Under the pieces are notes generated by a model. It was not told the origin of the DNA and did not search any database. It saw only the letters and a program-made list of their open reading frames with translations. A DNA stretch of 64,000 bases. It comes from Sulfitobacter sp. BSw21498. Lineage in GTDB: Bacteria > Pseudomonadota > Alphaproteobacteria > Rhodobacterales > Rhodobacteraceae. Positions within the stretch are counted from its first letter, which is position 1; every line of letters starts with the position of its first letter. The stretch is taken from the NCBI RefSeq assembly GCF_006064855.1, contig NZ_CP040753.1:930001-994000 (forward strand), written 5' to 3'. The translations under genes and the position numbers were made by a program. Below, in pieces: positions 40,592 to 48,470 of the stretch.

Positions 40592-41588
40592 CGCAAAATG
40601 GCGAACACTAACCCCCTAACAATGCTTCGCGGCCATCGACGACGCGCAAAGAACTTTACCGTTCTGGAGGGAGAGACAGCCAAACAAGGCCGCCCTCTGC
40701 CGAGCAATCGACAGTGGTGTATCCAACGATCTCCTAAGAGCCGAGCGACACATCTTCCCCGCACAACTTGCGCGTTCAATGCGGTCGCCCCCGAAACCTA
40801 AAAACTTTGCCCCCCAGTTGGGCAGGCTCATGAATACTCTTCGGTCTGCTTTGCAGGAAGAAGAAAGTGGCAAGAAAGTGCTGAGACGCCCCTTTTCGGC
40901 CATGTTTCGTCCAAGTCTGCTGAATTAAGATACCCGCATAGGTGGTGTATTGTTTCCAAATCCTTCGAGAGGGTAATCATCCACGCACCGGAAATTTAGA
41001 AATTAAAGAGAAAATTCGACCGAACGTTCCGGAGTAGATCTCTATTGTTTCGGTTTACGATACAGCGAACAACGTCTGACAATAAATTCAACTATACCGA
41101 TACTGGTCTTTTGCAAATTTCCCAAATTGGAACCAATAAGTTGAAACAGCGAGGATTTTTTCAAAAAATGTAGGTAGTTTTTTTCTGATACGGCCGAATC
41201 AGACCTTAGGCAAAAGAGTAGTCAACGGCGCAGATGATAAGGAATACTACCGCTGAAAGAGCGCGGTTTCCCCACAGGACGCTGACCAGGCAGCGGCATT
41301 AAACAGCCCCATCGCCCGCAACCAAAAGCGGTATTTACGTCAATTTTGATGCAAAATTATCTTCGCGTGGCCATTGGCTTGAATACCGGCCACATCACAA
41401 ACATGCTGCCACGCAACACGCCAGAATGCCGTTGTGGTACCAGCCCAATACGCCGCTAGCCGGCGCTAGGGATAAAATCCCGTCATCGACATAGAAAACA
41501 AACGCACGCGCGACGAGGAAAGCGGATACATCCCGCAAGCCATCGCTGCTCGAAACTATATTTCACGGAAAACCCTGTCGAAACAAGG
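40592..41588. other. Gene-free stretch upstream of the RTX gene
   Basis: About 1 kb with no convincing coding frame on either strand. A 95-aa frame at 40616-40903 has no ribosome binding site or family features. The part from about 40920 to 41220 is clearly richer in A and T than the rest of the window and holds a perfect inverted repeat, ATTTTTT-C-AAAAAAT, at 41155-41169. It may contain a distant promoter for the RTX gene or a remnant. I see no repeats of the adjoining tRNA end. Confidence 0.6.
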
Positions 41589-41672
41589 TGGTACCCAAGG
41601 CCGGACTCGAACCGGCACGCCTCGCGGCGGGGGATTTTGAATCCCCTGCGTCTACCATTCCGCCACTTGGGC
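41589..41672 (-). tRNA. tRNA-Leu (anticodon CAA)
   Basis: The 84-base gene has acceptor strands GCCCAAG and CTTGGGT, a leucine-type long variable arm, the T-arm GGTTCGAGTCC and an encoded CCA end at 41591-41589. The anticodon loop TTCAAAA sits on a GGGGA/TCCCC stem and gives anticodon CAA, which reads UUG. The first pair of the acceptor stem is G-U. Confidence 0.95.
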
Positions 41673-41796
41673 ACAATGGGGGTCTGTTACCGTGCAACGC
41701 GGCCCGCGGCAAGAGCAATTTTACCGCTTTTGCTTGACCCCGTTCGATTGTTCTGGTGTTGCCAGTTGACGGACAACCTTTACCGGAGAAAACAGT

Positions 41797-42375
41797 ATGA
41801 TCCGACGGCTTTATGACTGGGTTCTTGGCCTGGCGAACCATCCACACGCACTTTGGGCGCTTGCGGTTGTCGCGTTCCTCGAAAGCTCGGTTTTTCCTAT
41901 TCCGCCGGATGTGTTGATGATCCCGATGATCCTCGCTCGCCCCAGCCGTGCATGGTTGATCGCAGGGGTTGCGCTTGTGGCGTCGGTTTTGGGTGGCATG
42001 TTGGGCTATGCCATCGGGGCGCTCGCGTTTGAACAGTTGGGACAGCCGATCCTCGCCAGCCTTGGCAAAGGCGACGCGATGGCTGAATTCTCGACGCGGT
42101 TTAATGATGTCGGGTTTTGGGCCGTGCTTGGCGCAGGGGTCACGCCCTTCCCGTACAAGGTAATCACAATCATGTCTGGCTGGACAGGGATGCCGCTGGC
42201 GACCTTTATCGTCACCTCTATCCTCGCGCGGGCGCTACGCTTCTTTATCGTCGCCGCGCTGCTGTGGGAATTTGGCGCACCGATCCGTGACTTTATTGAA
42301 CGCCGCCTGCCTTTGGTGTTTACCGTATTTGTCGTGCTGCTGTTCGGCAGCTTCTTTTTACTGAGGTATCTGTGA
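41797..42375 (+). CDS. YqaA-like VTT-domain (DedA-related) membrane protein
   Basis: A 192-residue inner-membrane protein with about five hydrophobic segments. It contains the family pattern FLESSVFPIPPDVLMIPMIL (about 29-48), a glycine-rich helix GGMLGYAIGALAFE, and FNDVGFWAVLGAGVTPFPYKVITIMSG with the conserved proline and lysine. Members of this group are thought to move lipids or proton-coupled solutes; the substrate is unknown. The stop codon overlaps the start of the DsbB-like gene (TGATG), so the two are one unit. Confidence 0.88.
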   Translation: MIRRLYDWVLGLANHPHALWALAVVAFLESSVFPIPPDVLMIPMILARPSRAWLIAGVALVASVLGGMLGYAIGALAFEQLGQPILASLGKGDAMAEFSTRFNDVGFWAVLGAGVTPFPYKVITIMSGWTGMPLATFIVTSILARALRFFIVAALLWEFGAPIRDFIERRLPLVFTVFVVLLFGSFFLLRYL

Positions 42376-42842
42376 TGACCCGAAACACCTATGTCCTGAT
42401 CGCCACGCTTGGCTCTGCGGCGTTGCTGCTGGGGGCGTTCGGCTTTCAGCATATCGGCGGCTACGCCCCGTGCAAAATGTGTCTCTGGCAGCGTTGGCCC
42501 CATGCCGCGGCGATTGTTATCGGGGTGATTGTGCTGTTCGGCGCGCCGCGTGCATTGATCTGGCTTGGGGCCCTCTCGGTGGCCATTACTGGCCTCATCG
42601 GCGTCTATCATGCGGGGGTCGAATGGAAATATTGGCCCGGTCCGTCGTCCTGCACCGGTGGCGGCATGGATTTGGGCACCATGAGCGGGAGCGACCTGTT
42701 GTCCACAACAGCGCCTTCCGGTCTGGTCATGTGCGACGCTATCGTCTGGCAGTTATTTGGGCTTTCCATGGCAGGATGGAACGCCGTCGCATGCGCCGTA
42801 CTGCTGGCGTTCTGGGTCTCTGCGGCGCGCAGTTCTCGCTAA
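42375..42842 (+). CDS. DsbB-family disulfide bond formation protein
   Basis: DsbB reoxidises DsbA and passes the electrons to quinone. The 155-residue product has four membrane helices. The first redox pair is C33-x-x-C36 (APCKMCLWQRWPH); the second periplasmic cysteines are C93 (GPSSCTGGG) and C120 (GLVMCDAI), so both pairs are complete. ATG 42375 is used because it overlaps the upstream stop as TGATG; the preceding GTG is inside the upstream gene. No dsbA is adjacent. Confidence 0.9.
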   Translation: MTRNTYVLIATLGSAALLLGAFGFQHIGGYAPCKMCLWQRWPHAAAIVIGVIVLFGAPRALIWLGALSVAITGLIGVYHAGVEWKYWPGPSSCTGGGMDLGTMSGSDLLSTTAPSGLVMCDAIVWQLFGLSMAGWNAVACAVLLAFWVSAARSSR

Positions 42843-42863
42843 TATATCCGGCAGGTCGCCGCA

Positions 42864-43301
42864 CTAAACGGCGACCTGCCCCGCCTTGCGAGTCTTTAGC
42901 AACAAGCTGGTTTCGCTGGCGACCACCCCATCAAGCTTGCGAATACGGGCCAGAACCTCGTCAAATTCCTCGAGCGTTTTGGTCCCGATTTCAACAATCA
43001 CATCCCACCGCCCATTGGTTGAATGCACCGCGCGCAGCGGCGCCATGCCGGCAAGCGTACGCGTGATACGTTCCGTCCCGCGGCCTTCGATTTCGATCAT
43101 CATCAAGCCGCGCACGGGATCCGCCCTGACATCCGATCGTGTAACGACAGTAAATCCCAAAATCTCTCCGTTTTGTTGCAACCGCGCCAGTCGCGCGCGC
43201 ACCGTGGTGCGCGACAGCCGCAAGGCAGTGGCAAGATCAGAAAGCGAGGCCCGCGCGTCATCGCGCAGGGCTGCCAAAATTGCTTCGTCCGTATTGTCCA
43301 T
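42864..43301 (-). CDS. Lrp/AsnC-family regulator of arginine catabolism
   Basis: The 145-residue protein from ATG 43301 (MDNTDEAILAALRDDARAS) has the AsnC-type helix-turn-helix (about 1-60, LSDLATALRLSRTTVRARLARLQ) and the RAM ligand-binding domain (about 65-140, with NGRWDVIVEIGTKTLEEFD). A long in-frame extension upstream crosses the divergent promoter and is not coding. It diverges from arginase with 111 bases between starts, so it very likely regulates rocF and ocd, with arginine or ornithine as the probable effector. Both of these are inferences from context. Confidence 0.9.
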   Translation of the reverse strand: MDNTDEAILAALRDDARASLSDLATALRLSRTTVRARLARLQQNGEILGFTVVTRSDVRADPVRGLMMIEIEGRGTERITRTLAGMAPLRAVHSTNGRWDVIVEIGTKTLEEFDEVLARIRKLDGVVASETSLLLKTRKAGQVAV

Positions 43302-43412
43302 AACCCCTGCCCGAATTGGATAGTTATTCTCCGATTTGGTCACTTTAGTCGATTGTTGCTGATCATACCAACCAGATAATCTGCACGAAACTCGGATTAA
43401 AGGACCGCTCGT

Positions 43413-44333
43413 ATGACTGGACAAAACTGCATTCTTCTTGGCGCGCCGCTGGACAGCGGCAAACGTCGTCTGGGCTGTTTGATGGGCCCCGACGCCTATC
43501 GTACAGCTGGACTGGCACGCGCCCTGACCGATCTGGGCCATGATGTCACCGATCGCGGCAACGTGGCCCCCGCAGCGTTCACCCCCGGTCAGCACCCCAA
43601 GCTGCACGCGCTTGAAGAGACCATCGCTTGGACTCATAGTCTGGCTGACGCCACCCAAGCGGCCCTGCAAGACGGCACACCCATCATCATGGGCGGCGAT
43701 CATGCGCTGGCGTCCGGCACCGTTCTGGGCGCGATGCGCCATGCGCAGGCGCAGGACCGTCCGCTGTTTGTGCTTTGGCTGGATGCCCATAGCGATTTCC
43801 ACACGCCCGAAAGCACCGACAGCGGCAATCTGCATGGCACGCCATTGGGCTATGTCACGGGCCGCGAAGGCTTCGACGCTTTCCCTGATCTGCCCTATGC
43901 CCTACCGCATGATAATATAGCGATCATCGGACTGCGTTCCGTCGACGCCGCCGAACGTGCTGCGTTGCAGGAAACCACCATCCAGCGCGTCGACATGCGC
44001 GAGATTGATGAAACCGGCATCGCCACGCCACTGAACACCTTCCTTGAAAAGGTCGCCGCCGCCAACGGGATGCTGCATGTCTCGCTCGATGTGGATTTCC
44101 TTGACCCGTCCGTTGCGCCCGCTGTTGGCACAACCGTCCCCGGCGGTGCGACGGTACGTGAAGGTCATCTGGTCATGGAGATGCTGCACGACAGCGGGCT
44201 CATGACCTCGCTTGATCTGGTAGAGTTGAATCCGTTCCTGGACGAGCGTGGCCGCACTGCGCAACTGATGGTTGATCTGGCCGCCTCTGCCTTTGGCCGC
44301 CGGGTTTTCGACCGCCCCACCCGTGCATATTGA
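43413..44333 (+). CDS. rocF: Arginase
   Basis: Arginase hydrolyses arginine to ornithine and urea with a dinuclear manganese centre. The 306-residue protein has the ligand motifs GGDHALASG (about 93-101), WLDAHSDFHTP (about 120-130) and SLDVDFLDPSVAP (about 226-238). It begins ILLGAPLDSGKRRLGCLMGP, with the arginase-type substrate loop. It is followed 22 bases later by ornithine cyclodeaminase, so the pair converts arginine to proline, urea and ammonia. Confidence 0.95.
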   Translation: MTGQNCILLGAPLDSGKRRLGCLMGPDAYRTAGLARALTDLGHDVTDRGNVAPAAFTPGQHPKLHALEETIAWTHSLADATQAALQDGTPIIMGGDHALASGTVLGAMRHAQAQDRPLFVLWLDAHSDFHTPESTDSGNLHGTPLGYVTGREGFDAFPDLPYALPHDNIAIIGLRSVDAAERAALQETTIQRVDMREIDETGIATPLNTFLEKVAAANGMLHVSLDVDFLDPSVAPAVGTTVPGGATVREGHLVMEMLHDSGLMTSLDLVELNPFLDERGRTAQLMVDLAASAFGRRVFDRPTRAY

Positions 44334-44355
44334 TTTGACTGAAAGGCTCCCTGGC

Positions 44356-45405
44356 ATGACCAAGCTGACCCCCTCCGACAAAGCGCTGGTGCCCTTTGTA
44401 TCCGTCGACAACATGATGAAGTTGATCCATCACATCGGGTTAGAGCCCATGCTGATTGGCCTCGGCGACTATATTGAGGCTGACTTCAAACGATGGGAGC
44501 TTTTTGACAAAACGCCCCGCGTTGCCAGCCACTCGGAACAAGGTGTGATCGAACTGATGCCGACCTCGGATGGTGAGGTGTACGGGTTCAAATACGTCAA
44601 CGGTCACCCCTCGAACACCGCCGAGGGCTTGCAGACCGTGACCGCCTTTGGCCTGCTGGCAAATGTCGCCAATGGATATCCGGTGCTGCTGTCCGAGATG
44701 ACAATGCTAACCGCACTGCGCACTGCGGCGACGTCGGCGGTGGTGGCGCGGCTGCTGGCCCCCAAGGGCGCGCATGTCATGGCGATGATTGGTAACGGGG
44801 CGCAGTCCGAATTCCAGACCCTCGCGATGAAGGCCATCGTTGGCATCGACGAGGTGCGTTTATATGACATCGACAAAGACGCCACCGCCAAATGTGCGGC
44901 GAACCTGCAAGGGCTGGGGATTAAGGTCGTCCCCTGCGACACCGCCGAAGAGGCCATGCTGGGCGCGCAAATCGTCACCACCTGCACCGCAGATAAACAA
45001 TACGCCACCATCCTCACCGATAATATGATCGGGAGCGGCATCCACATCAACGCCATCGGCGGCGATTGCCCCGGCAAGACAGAATTGGCCCCCGCGATCC
45101 TGCACCGCGCAGGGATCTTTGTGGAATACCCCGAACAGACCCGTATCGAAGGCGAGATCCAGCAGCTTGAACCGGACCATCCTGTTACGGAAATCTGGCA
45201 GGTGCTGACCGGTCAGGCGCAGGGGCGCACGGATGACAAGCAGATCACCCTGTTCGACAGCGTCGGCTTCGCGATCGAGGATTTCTCGGCGCTGCGGTAT
45301 GTGCGCGACCAGATCAAGGCGACTGATCTATTTGATCCCCTTGACCTGCTGGCCGACCCCGAAGATCCGCGTGACCTTTTCGGGATGCTCCAACGCGCCA
45401 AGTAA
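44356..45405 (+). CDS. ocd: Ornithine cyclodeaminase
   Basis: OCD turns ornithine into proline and ammonia using NAD. From ATG 44356 (MTKLTPSDKALVPFVS) the protein has 349 residues. TALRTAATSAVVARLLA (about 121-137) matches the family segment that binds substrate, MAMIGNGAQSEFQ is the Rossmann loop (about 142-154), and INAIGGDCPGKTEL (about 234-247) carries the catalytic aspartate. It is the second gene of the arginase unit. A longer frame that runs back into rocF was rejected. Confidence 0.95.
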   Translation: MTKLTPSDKALVPFVSVDNMMKLIHHIGLEPMLIGLGDYIEADFKRWELFDKTPRVASHSEQGVIELMPTSDGEVYGFKYVNGHPSNTAEGLQTVTAFGLLANVANGYPVLLSEMTMLTALRTAATSAVVARLLAPKGAHVMAMIGNGAQSEFQTLAMKAIVGIDEVRLYDIDKDATAKCAANLQGLGIKVVPCDTAEEAMLGAQIVTTCTADKQYATILTDNMIGSGIHINAIGGDCPGKTELAPAILHRAGIFVEYPEQTRIEGEIQQLEPDHPVTEIWQVLTGQAQGRTDDKQITLFDSVGFAIEDFSALRYVRDQIKATDLFDPLDLLADPEDPRDLFGMLQRAK

Positions 45406-45419
45406 CTAGCAAAACGGGG

Positions 45420-46589
45420 CTATCTCGGCGCGGTCACATCATGGTGGTATAGCCAGTTGAACGCGCCGACCATCGCCCCGGGGGCAAGGGTACTGGCCAC
45501 CTTCAATCCTAGATGGGCCGCTGTCCGTACCGCACCGGGGCGCAGGTGATAGCGCATGGCGTTACCTGCCGCTGCTTTGATCACCCGGCGCACGCGTGGT
45601 TCGCGTAGGGTCTGGTAGCGGCTTAGCGCATGGTCTGCTGGGTGGTTCAACACGGTGTCAGCCAACACCCACGCGTCCTCTAGCGCCATGTTCGCCCCTT
45701 GGGCGAGGAACGGCAGCGTCGGATGCGCAGCATCGCCAAGCAACGCGACCCCGCCCTGATGCCACGTCTGTGCCACGGGATGTAGATGCAGCCCCCAAAG
45801 CGTGCAGGTCTCAACCGCGTTGATCATTGCCTTAGCACGCCCGCCAAAGCCTGCGAACGCCTGCTTTAGGTTCGCCGGATCGTCGAAGCAGTTCCATCCT
45901 TCGGCAGCCCAGCTGTCCCGCTCTTCCACCGCGACCAGATTGACCAGTCCTCCACCACGTAAGGGGTAGCTCACCAGATGCCGCCCCGGTCCCATGGTCA
46001 CATGCGCCTCGTTCGGATGGTCAAAGGTATTAGGCACGACAGCCCGCCATGCCACCTGTCCGGTGAACTCTGCCTGATCTGCGCCATTCAAAACGGCGCG
46101 CGCGCGGCTATGAATGCCGCTGGCATCCACGATCAACTCGGCCCGTCGGCGCGATCCGTCTGTGAGGCACAGCTGCGGCGTGGCACCGGGCGTCACCTCT
46201 GCCACCTCGACGCCCAGCTCAATCGACACATTGCCTCGTTTGGCAGCCCCCAGAAGGATATCCACCAGATCGGCACGATGCACAAACATATATGGGTACG
46301 CACCCTGCCCCCGCATCAGGTCCAGCCGTGCGACACGCGTGCCTGTCTTATAGTCCTGCAACACGACCGCCTGCCCCCGCACGGCGGCGCGTTCGGTCAG
46401 CTTGGATTCGAGCCCCATGGCGCGCAGTACCGCGATGCCGTTTGGACTGATCTGCAAGCCCGCGCCAACCTCGGTAATCGCGGGGGCCTGTTCAAGTAGG
46501 GTGACGGCCATGCCCCGACGTGACAATGCCGCCGCTGCGGCCAGCCCGCCGATCCCACCACCAATTACAATCGCGTTGCTGATACCCAT
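45420..46589 (-). CDS. FAD-dependent monooxygenase (UbiH/salicylate hydroxylase type)
   Basis: A 389-residue class A flavoprotein monooxygenase. The Rossmann loop GGGIGGLAAAAALSRRG is at about 10-26, the middle motif reads ELIVDASGIHSRAR near 150, and the FAD ribityl-binding motif LLGDAAHPTLPFLAQGANMALEDA near 278. Such enzymes hydroxylate aromatic rings with NAD(P)H and oxygen. The closest general shape is salicylate or 3-hydroxybenzoate hydroxylase, but the substrate cannot be named. It converges on ocd with 14 bases between stops and has no aromatic catabolism neighbours. Confidence 0.87.
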   Translation of the reverse strand: MGISNAIVIGGGIGGLAAAAALSRRGMAVTLLEQAPAITEVGAGLQISPNGIAVLRAMGLESKLTERAAVRGQAVVLQDYKTGTRVARLDLMRGQGAYPYMFVHRADLVDILLGAAKRGNVSIELGVEVAEVTPGATPQLCLTDGSRRRAELIVDASGIHSRARAVLNGADQAEFTGQVAWRAVVPNTFDHPNEAHVTMGPGRHLVSYPLRGGGLVNLVAVEERDSWAAEGWNCFDDPANLKQAFAGFGGRAKAMINAVETCTLWGLHLHPVAQTWHQGGVALLGDAAHPTLPFLAQGANMALEDAWVLADTVLNHPADHALSRYQTLREPRVRRVIKAAAGNAMRYHLRPGAVRTAAHLGLKVASTLAPGAMVGAFNWLYHHDVTAPR

Positions 46590-46701
46590 GTTACCAAGCC
46601 TGTCTTGCCAGCTTCATACACAAAAGCGCCGGGCTCTCACCGCGACGCTTTCATTATTGTTCTAGTGCGAATGTCATCATACGCGATCCGCCTGCAGGCG
46701 A

Positions 46702-47124
46702 TCAATCGTCGCGGTGGACTTTCTCGCGGCGCTCGTGACGCTCTTGCGCCTCAAGGCTCATTGTTGCGATTGGACGCGCATCCAGGCGTTTCAGCGAGAT
46801 AGGTTCACCCGTGACAGAGCAATACCCGAATTCACCTTCGTCAATGCGGCGCAGCGCCCCGTCGATCTTGCTGACCAGCTTGCGTGCGCGGTCCCGTGTG
46901 CGCAGTTCAAGCGCGCGGTCCGTCTCTTCGGAGGCGCGATCGTTCACATCTGGGATATTCCGTGTGCCGTCCTGCAAGCCTTCGATGGTATCGCGGCTTC
47001 CCGCCAGCAGTTCGGATTTCCAATTCAGTAGTTTGCGTCTGAAGTATTCAACTTGCCGATCATTCATGAACGGTTCGTTTTCAGCGGGTGTATAGCCATC
47101 CGCCAAAAAAACTTCCTGCTTCAT
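46702..47124 (-). CDS. dksA: RNA polymerase-binding protein DksA, cysteine-poor type
   Basis: DksA enters the RNA polymerase secondary channel and, with ppGpp, adjusts rRNA and amino acid promoters. From ATG 47124 (MKQEVFLADGYTPAENEPFM), preceded by GGGG, the product has 140 residues with a coiled coil (about 25-100, including the tip region DRASEETDRALELRTRDR). The zinc-finger region keeps one cysteine (FGYCSVTGEPI) where the E. coli protein has four. The alphaproteobacterial DksA is known to be cysteine-poor, so this is normal for the group. The start four codons upstream has a poorer ribosome site. Confidence 0.93.
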   Translation of the reverse strand: MKQEVFLADGYTPAENEPFMNDRQVEYFRRKLLNWKSELLAGSRDTIEGLQDGTRNIPDVNDRASEETDRALELRTRDRARKLVSKIDGALRRIDEGEFGYCSVTGEPISLKRLDARPIATMSLEAQERHERREKVHRDD

Positions 47125-47288
47125 ATCATTCCCCATCGCGGTCTTTAATCCCTGTCATGAAGGCGCGTCTCCCGACATCACTCCCGTGGCGTGCATCTAA
47201 CGCAGCGTTAGCGGATTGTCACTACACAATGCTTATGTTTGTTGGTTTAAGGACCAAGAATAGCGCGTTGAAGAAGGTTGAAAACAAG

Positions 47289-48128
47289 ATGAAATTCCAA
47301 GGTACTCAAGATTACGTTGCCACAGATGACCTCACGATTGCGGTGAATGCGGCCGTGACACTGGAACGACCTCTGCTTGTAAAGGGCGAACCGGGTACAG
47401 GCAAAACGGAACTTGCGCGTCAGGTTTCCAATGCGCTTGGCCTGCCGATGATTGAATGGAACATCAAGTCCACGACTCGTGCACAACAAGGCCTGTACGA
47501 ATATGACGCCGTCAGCCGTCTGCGCGACAGCCAGCTTGGTGAAGAGCGCGTGCACGACGTGAAAAACTACATCCGCAAGGGAAAGATGTGGCAGGCCTTC
47601 GAAGCGGAGGGCAAGACGGTGCTTTTGATCGACGAGATCGACAAGGCGGACATCGAATTCCCCAACGACCTTTTGCAAGAGCTCGATAAGATGGAGTTTT
47701 TCGTCTATGAGACCGGCGAAACGATCAAGGCGGTGAACCGCCCCATCGTGATCATCACCTCAAACAACGAAAAAGAGCTGCCCGACGCCTTCCTGCGCCG
47801 CTGCTTCTTCCACTATATCCAGTTCCCCGAGATGGACACACTGCGCAAGATCGTCGAAGTCCACCACCCCGGCATCAAAGATGCCTTGCTGACTACCGCA
47901 TTGACCCAATTCTACGACATCCGCGATCAACAGGGCCTGAAGAAAAAGCCGTCGACGTCCGAAGTGCTTGATTGGTTGAAACTTCTATTGGCCGAAGATC
48001 TGGACGCATCCGACCTGAAGAAAGACGGCAAATCCGCCTTGCCCAAGCTGCACGGCGCGTTGCTGAAAAACGAGCAGGATGTGCATCTGTTTGAACGCCT
48101 TGCCTTTATGGCCCGCGCGCAAAAGTGA
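47289..48128 (+). CDS. MoxR-family AAA+ ATPase
   Basis: MoxR ATPases act as chaperones that insert cofactors or assemble complexes, usually with a VWA-domain partner. The 279-residue protein from ATG 47289 (MKFQGTQDYVATDDL) has Walker A GEPGTGKT (33-40), Walker B TVLLIDEIDKAD (about 107-118), sensor 1 VIITSNNEKELPDAFLRRC near 150 and the arginine finger region. The in-frame extension to 47088 is not coding. The partner VWA gene lies 1.9 kb downstream, separated by a DUF2927 lipoprotein and two tiny ORFs. Confidence 0.93.
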   Translation: MKFQGTQDYVATDDLTIAVNAAVTLERPLLVKGEPGTGKTELARQVSNALGLPMIEWNIKSTTRAQQGLYEYDAVSRLRDSQLGEERVHDVKNYIRKGKMWQAFEAEGKTVLLIDEIDKADIEFPNDLLQELDKMEFFVYETGETIKAVNRPIVIITSNNEKELPDAFLRRCFFHYIQFPEMDTLRKIVEVHHPGIKDALLTTALTQFYDIRDQQGLKKKPSTSEVLDWLKLLLAEDLDASDLKKDGKSALPKLHGALLKNEQDVHLFERLAFMARAQK

Positions 48129-48136
48129 CCGGAAAG

Positions 48137-48156
48137 GGGCGCGGTACGCCGCGCCC
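48137..48156 (+). terminator. GC hairpin after the MoxR gene
   Basis: GGGCGCGG pairs perfectly with CCGCGCCC around a TACG loop, nine bases past the MoxR stop. No T tract follows within ten bases. It may terminate or attenuate, separating moxR from the downstream genes. Confidence 0.5.
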
Positions 48157-48368
48157 TGACGCCCCTAAAACGATCCCTATTTTTCCACCGCCCCGTTATT
48201 TCATGGCGGCCGATGCGATAACTTTACTTGTGACGTTCCGGCAACGATGGTCACAAGCCTGCCTTATTTGTTAACATTTTTCTCTAAATTGACATGCTTG
48301 CTCCCTAGAATGGTCGGGATAGCGGGCGAAAAAACACCTGTAATCAGCTCAAAAGGGCAGTCAGGTTT

Positions 48369-48470
48369 ATGATGCATATGATTTTCGCACTGTTCGTGCG
48401 CCCCGCGTTGGATATCGTTAAAGTCGCCCGAACGGTCTTTACGTCTGTCGCAGCGGGGGCGCGTCCATGA
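48369..48470 (+). CDS. Very small ORF, 33 aa, overlapping the DUF2927 gene start
   Basis: MMHMIFALFVRPALDIVKVA is followed by 13 more residues. Its TGA overlaps the next ATG by four bases (48467-48470), the same coupling pattern seen at other real junctions in this window. CAGG lies four bases before the start codon. It is amphipathic or weakly hydrophobic and may be a leader whose translation opens the next gene. The family is unknown. Confidence 0.4.
   Translation: MMHMIFALFVRPALDIVKVARTVFTSVAAGARP

Noticed and set aside
40616..40903. 95-aa ORF in the gap upstream of the RTX gene
   Set aside because: No ribosome binding site, no family features and a composition like non-coding sequence.
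34504..41672. RTX gene and gap as an island inserted at tRNA-Leu
   Set aside because: The tRNA gene does abut the gap, but I found no copy of the tRNA 3' end near 34.4 kb and no integrase gene.
42864..43835. Long form of the Lrp regulator (323 aa)
   Set aside because: The extension covers the divergent promoter and part of arginase on the other strand; the family N-terminus is at 43301.
48289..48311. Sigma-70 promoter upstream of the DUF2927 gene (TTGACA and TAGAAT)
   Set aside because: The two boxes are only 11 bases apart, well short of the 16-18 needed.
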